From assembly GCA_937900565.1 (NCBI GenBank), contig CALCFG010000120.1, forward strand, positions 1-7,088: 7,088 nucleotides of DNA, written 5' to 3'. The notes beneath the pieces are model-generated. The model was not told where the DNA came from. It did not search any database and worked only from the letters and a program-made list of their open reading frames with translations. The DNA comes from an uncultured Erysipelotrichaceae bacterium (GTDB lineage Bacteria; Bacillota_I; Bacilli_A; Erysipelotrichales; Erysipelotrichaceae). Below, piece after piece: positions 1 through 5,761 of the stretch (position 1 is its first letter; each line of letters starts with the position of its first letter). The position numbers and the translations under genes were made by a program.

Positions 1-370
1 CATTTCCTTTTTTATCCATCATATTAAAAGTAATTAATAAATCAATTCCTTTTTTCGTATCATGAATATCATATCCCGTAACTTCTTTCCAAGTAATGTG
101 TGTTCCATTGCTACTAATACCTAAATCACTGATACCATCATTCATTAAAGCAAACAAAATGGCAATAATTACAAATCCAATATTTCGCCAAATTTCCACA
201 GGAGCACTAACAAAGAAAGATAATCCCAACATAATCGCTGCTAAAGCTAAGATGAGTACCCTTAACCACGAAAACCAATGGCAATAAATTTTAACAAATT
301 TAAATTGTCCATAAAGCATGTAAACTAAAAAAAGTGCAATTCCACCATATAGTAATGTCAATATATCCAT
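1..370 (-). CDS. Small integral membrane protein, partial (3' end beyond the left edge)
   Basis: This reading frame has no stop before the window edge; 123 codons are visible. Translation starts at the ATG at 368-370, preceded by GGAG (376-379) with a 5-base spacer, a good ribosome binding site. Three hydrophobic stretches are visible: about residues 3-20, 35-55 and 61-76. They are followed from about residue 77 by a soluble part beginning NDGISDLGISSNGTHITWKE. The pattern of a few helices followed by 'GI...G..I.W.E...Y.I' resembles small Bacillota membrane proteins with a PH-like beta domain (DUF5673-type), but I recall this only loosely and cannot confirm it. No catalytic motif is visible and the function is unknown. 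It lies 68 bases downstream of the DUF349 gene, separated from it by a terminator, so it may have its own promoter; I see no convincing one in the gap. Confidence 0.75.
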   Translation of the reverse strand, partial: MDILTLLYGGIALFLVYMLYGQFKFVKIYCHWFSWLRVLILALAAIMLGLSFFVSAPVEIWRNIGFVIIAILFALMNDGISDLGISSNGTHITWKEVTGYDIHDTKKGIDLLITFNMMDKKGN

Positions 371-408
371 ATTTACTCCAATATTTCACAAACTCGTTCA
401 ATGTAAAA

Positions 409-432
409 GAAGTGAGGCAAAGCCATCACTTC
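409..432 (-). terminator. Rho-independent terminator after the DUF349 gene
   Basis: On the minus strand a stem GAAGTGA pairs with TCACTTC, and an inner GGC pairs with GCC across a TTT loop, with one bulged T. This gives a 10-bp stem. It begins 6 bases after the stop codon at 439-441 and is followed by TTTTACATT. The T-run is short, so termination may be partial and the downstream membrane-protein gene could receive read-through. Confidence 0.65.
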
Positions 433-438
433 ATTCGT

Positions 439-1575
439 TTATTTTTCTAAACGTTGACGCATTGCATCAAGTTCTTCTTCAAGTTGCGCAATGAATGCTT
501 CTTTTTGCGCAATTGCATCTTCTAAGTCAGCTAGGCTACTTTCAGAAATCATTTCACTGGTTTGTGCTTGCATACGTTGCAAATTACGACGTTGTGTTTG
601 AATAAAATTTTCTTTATTTGCAATGGATTGTTCCATACGCGTTTTGAACTGTTCACGACGATATTCATTGAATTCTTTCAATCCATCAAAGTATTGATCT
701 AAAGTTTCTCTGAATTCTTTCCATAATTTTTCATCATGATTTCTACCAGCAAATCCAGCTTCTTTCCATTCATTAACTAAATTTTTAACTGTATTAACCG
801 TTTCTTTTGAATAATCTGGATGAACTATATATTCTTTTGCTGTAGCAATCAATGCTTGTTTCTTTTCAACAGCAACTGCATATTGTGCTTTTAAATCATC
901 AAAGTAAACTTTACGACGATCATAGAATACTTGGCGAGCTTGATTAAATGCTTCCCATAATGCATCATCATCTTCTTTAGCTGCACGACCAGCTGCTTTC
1001 CATTGTTCCATTAAATCATTCATCAATTGATTTGTTTTTACGATATCTTCGTTATCAACCAATTCTTTTGCTTTTTCAATTAAAGATTCTTTTGTTGCTT
1101 TCGCATTTTCATAATTAGCTTTAATTGCTTCATAAGCTTTTTTACGATTATCATAGAATTCTTTACGAATTGCGCTGAATTCATTCCATAATGCTTCATC
1201 ATCTGCTTTTGCACAACGTCCGCATGCTTTCCATTCATCCATTAATGCGTTCATTGCACTCCAATTTTTTGTATCTTTAGCTAATTCTTTTGCTTTGGCA
1301 ACCACTGCTTCTTTGGCTTGCTTCGCAGCATTTTCCATTTCATTACGAGCTTGATGGAATTTGCTTAAGTAAGCATCAAATTCGTCATTTAATTGTTGTT
1401 CATACAATGATTCTTGATTAGGAATACGGCGATATGCTTTTTGAAGTTGTTCAACTTCACGGAAGTCAACGACTTCTTCGCTTTCGCTTAATTCTTTTGC
1501 TTTAGCAATTAAAGCTCTTCTTTGATCAATATCTTGATCCAAATCATTCATTTCAACTAATTCTTCAGTGTTCAT
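439..1575 (-). CDS. DUF349 tandem-repeat, coiled-coil cytoplasmic protein (378 aa)
   Basis: This is a charged, mostly alpha-helical protein with no signal peptide or membrane segment. At least three DUF349 repeats are visible, each with an 'EWK..GR/GF......D..LW..F' core. The paired tryptophans are at residues 115/130, 192/207 and 270/285, so the repeat period is 77-78 residues with 15 residues between the two Trp. A fourth, degenerate N-terminal copy (about 20-90) has lost both Trp but keeps the linker motif '(L/V)(I/V)AKAKEL', which recurs between repeats. The C-terminus (about 345-378) is a Glu/Gln-rich coiled coil. Repeat two carries an extra Cys pair, CGRC. The chosen start has an excellent GAGGGGG site 5 bases upstream; an in-frame ATG ten codons earlier (1605) lacks one and lies inside a leader hairpin. 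DUF349 proteins are known to carry one to several tandem repeats, but no biochemical role is established that I can name. The gene has its own promoter and is probably monocistronic. Confidence 0.9.
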   Translation of the reverse strand: MNTEELVEMNDLDQDIDQRRALIAKAKELSESEEVVDFREVEQLQKAYRRIPNQESLYEQQLNDEFDAYLSKFHQARNEMENAAKQAKEAVVAKAKELAKDTKNWSAMNALMDEWKACGRCAKADDEALWNEFSAIRKEFYDNRKKAYEAIKANYENAKATKESLIEKAKELVDNEDIVKTNQLMNDLMEQWKAAGRAAKEDDDALWEAFNQARQVFYDRRKVYFDDLKAQYAVAVEKKQALIATAKEYIVHPDYSKETVNTVKNLVNEWKEAGFAGRNHDEKLWKEFRETLDQYFDGLKEFNEYRREQFKTRMEQSIANKENFIQTQRRNLQRMQAQTSEMISESSLADLEDAIAQKEAFIAQLEEELDAMRQRLEK

Positions 1576-1580
1576 TTTAT

Positions 1581-1587
1581 CCCCCTC
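1581..1587 (-). promoter_or_regulatory. Strong ribosome binding site deciding the DUF349 gene start
   Basis: GAGGGGG lies 5 bases before the ATG at 1573-1575. This makes that ATG a much better start than the in-frame ATG at 1603-1605, which has no such site. Confidence 0.8.
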
Positions 1588-1591
1588 ACAG

Positions 1592-1608
1592 TGATTGTCA
1601 TGCAATCA
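1592..1608 (-). promoter_or_regulatory. Small leader hairpin just upstream of the DUF349 gene ribosome binding site
   Basis: TGATTG and CAATCA form a perfect 6-bp inverted repeat around a 5-base loop (CATGA). It ends 4 bases before the GAGGGGG site, inside the predicted 5' leader. It could affect mRNA stability or ribosome access, or be a small operator. The stem is short and may be chance in AT-rich DNA. Confidence 0.3.
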
Positions 1609-1629
1609 TACACTTATAAAGTCCTTCTT

Positions 1630-1656
1630 AGTATACCATGTTTAAATTTAAAACAA
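1630..1656 (-). promoter_or_regulatory. Promoter of the DUF349 gene (sigma-A type, extended -10)
   Basis: The -10 element TATACT (1630-1635) is preceded by TG and one base, giving an extended -10 (TGGTATACT). A weak -35, TTGTTT (1651-1656), lies at a short 15-base spacing. The predicted start of transcription is near 1622, giving a leader of roughly 45-50 bases. The extended -10 is the stronger part of the evidence. Confidence 0.55.
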
Positions 1657-1722
1657 GCCTAATTAATGCTTTTATTTAAATATTGTCTATCGATTTCACA
1701 ATAATTTAATACTTAATTCAAT

Positions 1723-1886
1723 TTAATTGCTAAATTTAATAGTAATCAAAATGTTATCAAGGTTCTTTTCATCCCCATCGTAAGGTAAGCCTAGCCTTAC
1801 TGTATATTCGAATATCACCCCTTGAATCCTAAGATCTTGTATTCAAAGGAATCTAAGTCATTTGTAAAAATTTCAATTCTTCGCAT
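1723..1886 (-). pseudogene. Possible small or decayed ORF split by a frameshift at a GGGG run
   Basis: From an ATG at 1886 the minus strand reads 23 codons, beginning MRRIEIFTNDLDSF, to a TGA at 1815-1817. Starting from the overlapping GTG at 1818, a second frame reads 31 codons, containing LGLPYDGDEKNLDN and ITIKFSN, to a TAA at 1723-1725. One extra base in the GGGG run at the junction would join them into a single peptide of about 54 residues. Both halves have an ordinary protein-like composition instead of low-complexity AT sequence. Against it: the ATG has no Shine-Dalgarno site, the length is tiny, and I recognise no family. The GTG has a modest AGGA 8 bases upstream, so the second half alone could also be a small gene. 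Confidence 0.2.
1780..1849. repeat. Cluster of three short inverted repeats
   Basis: GTAAGG/CCTTAC (1780-1785 and 1795-1800, 9-base loop), a perfect 12-base palindrome ATATTCGAATAT (1804-1815), and CCTTGAAT/ATTCAAAGG (1820-1827 and 1841-1849, one bulged base) follow each other within 70 bases. The loop of the third contains the palindrome AAGATCTT. They could be protein-binding sites or a structured RNA, or be incidental. They overlap the possible small ORF, so both readings cannot easily be the main function. Confidence 0.35.
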
Positions 1887-1936
1887 AACAAATAATTTTA
1901 CTTGATTTGATTATAACCAATAGATAAATTGAAAAT

Positions 1937-1968
1937 AAAGGTAGTAAACAAAAATGCTCACTACCTTT
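1937..1968 (-). terminator. Rho-independent terminator after clpB, possibly bidirectional
   Basis: AAAGGTAGT and ACTACCTTT form a perfect 9-bp stem. On the RNA, four further pairs (two G-U) extend it to 13 bp around an ATTTTT loop. It starts 12 bases after the clpB stop codon and is followed on the minus strand by ATTTTCAATTT. The opposite strand also ends in a short T-rich run, so it could work both ways, although no plus-strand gene is seen to need it. Confidence 0.75.
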
Positions 1969-1980
1969 TGATTTATCAAA
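1967..1980. repeat. Palindrome abutting the clpB stop codon
   Basis: TTTGAT and ATCAAA form a perfect 6-bp inverted repeat with a 2-base centre, directly next to the TAG of clpB and overlapping the base of the terminator by 2 bases. It may help stabilise the 3' end or be a by-product of AT richness. Confidence 0.35.
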
Positions 1981-4533
1981 CTAATCAGTAATCGTAAAGT
2001 GATATTCACTTTCGCCACTGGTTTCTATATGAATGGTTTTATTGGTTAAATCTTGACCAATAATAAGTTTAGCAATCGGTGTTTCAATCCAATCTTGAAT
2101 GTAACGTTTCATTGGACGCGCACCAAAATTTGCATCTTGTCCTAATGCACCAACGCGTTGTGCGACTGCTTTATCCCAATCCAAAGTGATATCTTTTGTT
2201 TTTAACCGATAGGCCAATTGCATTAAGAATTTAGTAGCAATTTGTTCACATACATCATTGGTTAATGCGTTAAAGACAACGATTTCATCGATACGATTAA
2301 TAAATTCTGGTCTAAAGAAATGGGATACTTCTTCTTTATAATGGTTTTCTCTTTCCTTTAAATCCGTTTCAAACGCATATTGAGCGCCCAAGTTACTGGT
2401 CATAATAATGATCGTATTGGTAAAACTTACCGTCTTACCTTTACCATCAGTAATACGACCATCATCCAATACTTGCAATAACGTATTGAATACATCTGGA
2501 TGTGCTTTTTCAACTTCATCAAATAAGACAATACTGTAAGGGTGACGACGAACAGCCTCCGTTAATTGCCCCCCTTGCTCATAACCTACATATCCTGGAG
2601 GAGCACCAATTAAACGTGAAACACTATGTTTTTCCATGTATTCACTCATGTCAATACGTACCATGTAATCTTCATCATCAAACAATTGTTTTGCTAATGA
2701 TTTAGCTACTTCCGTTTTACCAACGCCTGTAGGTCCTAAAAATAGAAAACTACCTAATGGACGATTGCCATCTTGAATTCCTGCTTTACTGCGCAAAATA
2801 ACATCACAGATTCTGCGTACTGCACTTTCTTGACCCTTAACATTTTGTTCAATTGCTTTATCCAATTGCAATAATTTTTCTCTTTCAGATTCAACCAATT
2901 TACTCACTTCAATACCCGTCCAAGAAGAAATAACTTTGGCAATCAAATCAAAATCAACATCTTCACTTAACAATTTACTTGTATTACCAATGGCGCTTTC
3001 GGCTTCAATTTGTGCTTTGATATTCGGAATAGTGCCATATTGGATTTTAGCTGCTGCTTCATAATCATTACGATTTGTCGCATTGGTAAATTCTAATTGA
3101 GCTTGTTCCAATTCATTCTTCAATTGTTTAACGTGATCCACATGGGCTTTTTCTTTTTGCCATTGGGCCATTTGATTGGTTTGTTCTTCTTTTAAAGAAG
3201 CTAAACGTTGGCTAATTTCATTCGCACGTTCTTTGCTCTTTGCATCTTCTTCTTTCTTTAAAGCCGTTTCTTCAATTTGAAGTTGCATAATTTCACGATT
3301 TAATTCATCCAGACTCGTTGGTAAAGAATCCAATTGCACACGAATTGAAGCACAGGCTTCATCAATACAATCGATTGCCTTATCCGGTAAGAAACGTTCC
3401 GTAATGTAACGATCGGACAATGTTGCAGCAGCAACCAAAGCTTCATCTTTAATATGCACACCATGGAATGATTCAAAACGATCTTTCAAACCTCGTAAGA
3501 TTGAAATCGTATCTTCCACACTCGGTTGTTCGACATTGATTTTTTGAAAACGACGTTCCAAAGCTGCATCTTTTTCAATGTATTGCATGTATTCATTGAA
3601 AGTTGTTGCACCAATGCAATGCAATTGACCCCGAGCTAACATTGGTTTTAATAAATTGGCTGCATCCATCGCACCATCGGTTTTACCAGCCCCAATTAGA
3701 TTATGAATTTCATCAATGAAAAGAATAATATTGCCATTACTTTTTTCAACTTGTTTTAACACGCCTTTTAAACGTTCTTCAAATTCTCCACGGTATTTTG
3801 CTCCAGCAATTAATGATCCTAGATCCAATTCAATAAGTTGTTTATTTTTTAAATTAAATGGAACATCACCCTTCATAATACGCCATGCTAATCCTTCAAC
3901 AATGGCTGTTTTACCAACACCCGGTTCACCAATCAAACAAGGGTTATTCTTTGTTTTACGTGATAATATTTCAATAACACGACGGATTTCGTCATCACGA
4001 CCAATCACTGGATCAATGCGACCTTTTTTAACATCATCAACTAAGTTACGTCCATATTTACCCAACGCATCTACTTGTTGATCACTACTTTCATCGTTAA
4101 TATTGACCCCATTACGACGTGATTTTTCCAATTGCTTTAATTGTTCAACACTTGGAAAAAATGATTTTACTTTTTGAATAAAGCTATCATCACTATCTAA
4201 GCTTGCAATTAAAATCAATGCACAGCCAACATACGAATCATTGAATGATTTCATCATCTTTTCAGCATTATCAAATACTTGAATGGCCTTATACGAAAAT
4301 TGCAATTGATTATTACTTGTTTTGGCCATACTTTGAATTGTTTCATCAATGATTTTATCGATGGCACTAACATTAATATTAGCTTGTTGAATTAATGTGT
4401 CCAATGTTTCTTCATGGATTAAATATTTATATATATGTACTAATTCAACTTGTGCACTCGCGTTTGTTTGCGCAAAATTAGCAGCTTTTTGCACCACCTC
4501 TTGCGCAGAAGAGGTTAATAATTCTAAATTCAT
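1981..4533 (-). CDS. clpB: ATP-dependent protein disaggregase ClpB (Hsp100), 850 aa, full length
   Basis: ClpB is a hexameric cytoplasmic AAA+ machine that threads aggregated proteins through its pore and passes them to DnaK-DnaJ-GrpE for refolding. Domains in order: N-terminal Clp_N pair (about 1-140, rather divergent); NBD1 with Walker A GEPGVGKT (202-209), pore loop KYRGEFE (Tyr247), Walker B FIDE (272-275) and arginine-finger segment ALERRF; a long coiled-coil middle domain (about 400-515), which marks ClpB and distinguishes it from ClpA, ClpC and ClpE; NBD2 with Walker A GPTGVGKT (600-607), pore loop GYVGY (647-651), Walker B FDE (Asp672-Glu673), the INRIDE arginine-finger region and sensor 2 GARPMKR. 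All catalytic residues expected for both ATPase rings are present. There is no ClpP-docking loop to suggest a protease role. The start has AGGAG 5 bases upstream. The gene follows dnaJ by 72 bases and carries a CIRCE operator, so it is probably repressed by HrcA and induced by heat. Confidence 0.98.
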   Translation of the reverse strand: MNLELLTSSAQEVVQKAANFAQTNASAQVELVHIYKYLIHEETLDTLIQQANINVSAIDKIIDETIQSMAKTSNNQLQFSYKAIQVFDNAEKMMKSFNDSYVGCALILIASLDSDDSFIQKVKSFFPSVEQLKQLEKSRRNGVNINDESSDQQVDALGKYGRNLVDDVKKGRIDPVIGRDDEIRRVIEILSRKTKNNPCLIGEPGVGKTAIVEGLAWRIMKGDVPFNLKNKQLIELDLGSLIAGAKYRGEFEERLKGVLKQVEKSNGNIILFIDEIHNLIGAGKTDGAMDAANLLKPMLARGQLHCIGATTFNEYMQYIEKDAALERRFQKINVEQPSVEDTISILRGLKDRFESFHGVHIKDEALVAAATLSDRYITERFLPDKAIDCIDEACASIRVQLDSLPTSLDELNREIMQLQIEETALKKEEDAKSKERANEISQRLASLKEEQTNQMAQWQKEKAHVDHVKQLKNELEQAQLEFTNATNRNDYEAAAKIQYGTIPNIKAQIEAESAIGNTSKLLSEDVDFDLIAKVISSWTGIEVSKLVESEREKLLQLDKAIEQNVKGQESAVRRICDVILRSKAGIQDGNRPLGSFLFLGPTGVGKTEVAKSLAKQLFDDEDYMVRIDMSEYMEKHSVSRLIGAPPGYVGYEQGGQLTEAVRRHPYSIVLFDEVEKAHPDVFNTLLQVLDDGRITDGKGKTVSFTNTIIIMTSNLGAQYAFETDLKERENHYKEEVSHFFRPEFINRIDEIVVFNALTNDVCEQIATKFLMQLAYRLKTKDITLDWDKAVAQRVGALGQDANFGARPMKRYIQDWIETPIAKLIIGQDLTNKTIHIETSGESEYHFTITD

Positions 4534-4538
4534 AAGTT

Positions 4539-4543
4539 CTCCT
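4539..4543 (-). promoter_or_regulatory. Ribosome binding site of clpB
   Basis: AGGAG sits 5 bases before the ATG at 4531-4533 and only 5 bases from the edge of the CIRCE repeat. If the repeat folds as an RNA stem in the leader, it would lie right beside the ribosome landing site. Confidence 0.8.
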
Positions 4544-4548
4544 TTCTA

Positions 4549-4575
4549 TTAGCACTCTAACCTTCTAAGTGCTAA
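4549..4575 (-). promoter_or_regulatory. CIRCE operator (HrcA binding site) controlling clpB
   Basis: The arms TTAGCACTT and GAGTGCTAA flank exactly 9 bases, the classical 9-9-9 layout of CIRCE. The only departure from the consensus arms (TTAGCACTC and GAGTGCTAA) is the last base of the left arm, C to T. CIRCE is bound by the heat-shock repressor HrcA, usually upstream of groESL and of the hrcA-grpE-dnaK operon. Here it ends 15 bases before the clpB start, where bound HrcA would block initiation or the early elongating polymerase. Confidence 0.95.
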
Positions 4576-4589
4576 ATTTCGGATGACAA
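4562..4589 (-). promoter_or_regulatory. Candidate clpB promoter with its -10 inside CIRCE
   Basis: TTGTCA (4584-4589, five of six matches to the -35 consensus) is 16 bases from TAGAAG (4562-4567, four of six to the -10), which lies in the CIRCE spacer. Transcription would start near 4555, inside the downstream CIRCE arm, giving a very short leader. This matches the usual arrangement in which CIRCE overlaps the transcription start, but the -10 is weak. Confidence 0.35.
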
Positions 4590-4595
4590 CCATCC
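4581..4595 (-). repeat. Small hairpin between dnaJ and CIRCE
   Basis: GGATG and CATCC form a perfect 5-bp stem around a 5-base loop. No T-run follows, so it is not a terminator; read-through from dnaJ into clpB seems possible. It overlaps the candidate -35 box. Confidence 0.3.
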
Positions 4596-4596
4596 C

Positions 4597-4605
4597 CTTA
4601 TACCA
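4597..4605 (-). promoter_or_regulatory. Alternative clpB promoter: extended -10 just after the dnaJ stop
   Basis: TATAAG (4597-4602) is preceded by TG plus one base, forming TGGTATAAG, the same extended -10 style as the DUF349 promoter. It begins immediately after the dnaJ TAG. There is no good -35. Transcription would start near 4590, placing the whole CIRCE in the leader as a roadblock operator. Confidence 0.4.
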
Positions 4606-5751
4606 CTAGAATTTAAATCCCTTTTTGAAGCGTTCAAATGGATTATCGGATTTACCATTTTCAATATCACGAATTCTTTCATACGCTTCTTTTTCTTCAC
4701 GTGAAAGTTTACTTGGCACTTCAACTTTCACTTTAACATATTGATTACCTACACTACCGTTACGTAATCCCTTAACACCTTTACCTTTTAAGCGCAACAC
4801 TTGTCCAGGTTGGGTACCACTTGGAATAACTAAATCCACATCACCATAAACGGTAGGAACACGCAATGTTGCACCCAATGTGGCATTAACTACAGAAATT
4901 GGAATTTCGACATAAATGTCGTTACCATCCCGTTTAAACACATTGTGATCATTTACGGTAATTTCTATATATAAATCACCATTTTCACCACCATTACTAC
5001 CACGTTCACCTTTACCCGGAACACGTAATTGTTGACCGGATTGAATACCCGCAGGAATCGTCACTTCCACACTTTCATGTTTATTGGTATATCCACTACC
5101 GCCACATTTATGACATTTAGTTTTAACAGTTTTCCCTTTTCCGTTACATGTTGGACATACTGATTCACTTTGGAATGTACCAAACGCAGTTTGTTGTTGA
5201 CGAATTACTCGACCACGTCCGCCACATGTTGGACACGTTTGAATATCGCTTGGATGTTCAGCTCCTGATCCATGGCAATGATCACACATGTAATCGACAT
5301 CTAAATTTACGGTTTTTGTAGTACCAAAAATTGCATCCATAAAGTCAATTTTCATGCTCATTAATCGATCACTACCCTTACTTGGACCCGTGTAGGTGTT
5401 GGATTGACGACGTCCGCCAAAACCGCCACCAAAAGCCGAACCAAAGATACTTCCAAATAAATCATCAAAGTCGCCACTGGCAAAGCCGCCACCAAAACCG
5501 CCAGCTCCGCCAAAGCCATTTGGATCAACTCCAGCAAATCCATATTGATCATAACGCGCTTTCTTTTCCGCATCACTTAATACTTCATATGCCTCATTAA
5601 TTTCTTTGAATTTTTCTTCTGCTCCGGCTTCTTTATTAACATCCGGATGATATTTTTTTGCTAATGAACGATATGCTTTCTTAATTTCCTGCTCACTGGC
5701 ATTTCGATTAATTCCAAGCACATCATAATAATCTCTTTTATTGTTACTCAT
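4606..5751 (-). CDS. dnaJ: Chaperone protein DnaJ (Hsp40, type I), 381 aa
   Basis: DnaJ binds unfolded chains, delivers them to DnaK and stimulates DnaK ATP hydrolysis through its J-domain; it also supports ClpB-driven disaggregation. The layout is that of a complete type I DnaJ. The J-domain (about 6-70) has HPD at 35-37. A Gly/Phe-rich linker (about 71-115) contains several GGFGG-type units and the DF/DLFGS segment. The cysteine-rich zinc region has four CxxCxGxG-type repeats starting at Cys156, 173, 199 and 213 (CDHCHGSG, CPTCGGRG, CPTCNGKG, CHKCGGSG), all eight Cys present. The two C-terminal beta domains follow to about 350, and the end is Lys/Phe-rich. The length is normal for the family. 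The start follows AGGTGA, which overlaps the stop of the upstream deacetylase with only 7 bases between the genes, so translation is probably coupled. The next gene is clpB. Confidence 0.98.
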   Translation of the reverse strand: MSNNKRDYYDVLGINRNASEQEIKKAYRSLAKKYHPDVNKEAGAEEKFKEINEAYEVLSDAEKKARYDQYGFAGVDPNGFGGAGGFGGGFASGDFDDLFGSIFGSAFGGGFGGRRQSNTYTGPSKGSDRLMSMKIDFMDAIFGTTKTVNLDVDYMCDHCHGSGAEHPSDIQTCPTCGGRGRVIRQQQTAFGTFQSESVCPTCNGKGKTVKTKCHKCGGSGYTNKHESVEVTIPAGIQSGQQLRVPGKGERGSNGGENGDLYIEITVNDHNVFKRDGNDIYVEIPISVVNATLGATLRVPTVYGDVDLVIPSGTQPGQVLRLKGKGVKGLRNGSVGNQYVKVKVEVPSKLSREEKEAYERIRDIENGKSDNPFERFKKGFKF

Positions 5752-5755
5752 ACAT

Positions 5756-5761
5756 CACCTA
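5756..5761 (-). promoter_or_regulatory. dnaJ ribosome binding site overlapping the upstream stop codon
   Basis: The deacetylase TAG supplies the first two bases of AGGTGA, 4 bases before the dnaJ ATG at 5749-5751. Ribosomes ending the deacetylase would finish exactly on the dnaJ initiation site, an arrangement expected for translational coupling. Confidence 0.65.

Larger units (their letters stand above)
1576..1980. other. Intergenic region between clpB and the DUF349 gene, no confident gene
   Basis: This 405-base AT-rich gap holds, from right to left: the clpB terminator (1937-1968) with an adjoining palindrome; a TATAAT hexamer on the minus strand (1910-1915) without a good -35; two short frame-shifted reading frames on the minus strand (1723-1886); a cluster of palindromes (1780-1849); and the DUF349 promoter and leader. 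I see no tRNA, riboswitch or insertion-sequence ends. The stretch 1657-1779 is simple AT-rich sequence in which I recognise nothing beyond the tail of the possible small ORF. Confidence 0.6.

Noticed and set aside
96..287. Plus-strand open frame of 63 codons near the left edge
   Set aside because: It is opposite the minus-strand membrane protein, which has a good ribosome binding site and clear hydrophobic segments, whereas this frame has neither.
1576..1605. Longer DUF349 protein start ten codons upstream
   Set aside because: The added residues (MHDNHCEGDK) are unlike the family and read through the GAGGGGG ribosome binding site of the better start.
1815..1817. TGA read as tryptophan (Mollicutes code) to extend the small ORF
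   Set aside because: Reading through the TGA gives only six more codons before a TAA, and the conserved genes use TGG for Trp with no in-frame TGA, so there is no sign of a changed code here.
2502..2705. Plus-strand open frame of 67 codons opposite clpB NBD2
   Set aside because: It mirrors the conserved Walker B and pore-loop region of clpB, has a His/Gln-rich composition typical of an antisense shadow, and lacks a ribosome binding site.
3716..4081. Plus-strand open frame of 121 codons opposite clpB
   Set aside because: It is antisense to the conserved NBD1 of clpB, with its reading frame kept open by the codon pattern of the real gene. It has no recognisable family and no support as a gene.
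4581..4595. Terminator between dnaJ and clpB
   Set aside because: The 5-bp hairpin has no following T-run, so it does not qualify.
5361..5600. Short open frames on both strands over the J-domain and Gly/Phe region of dnaJ
   Set aside because: Both are by-products of the repetitive Gly-rich codons of dnaJ read in other frames, giving biased Leu/Val/Ala or His/Gln sequence.
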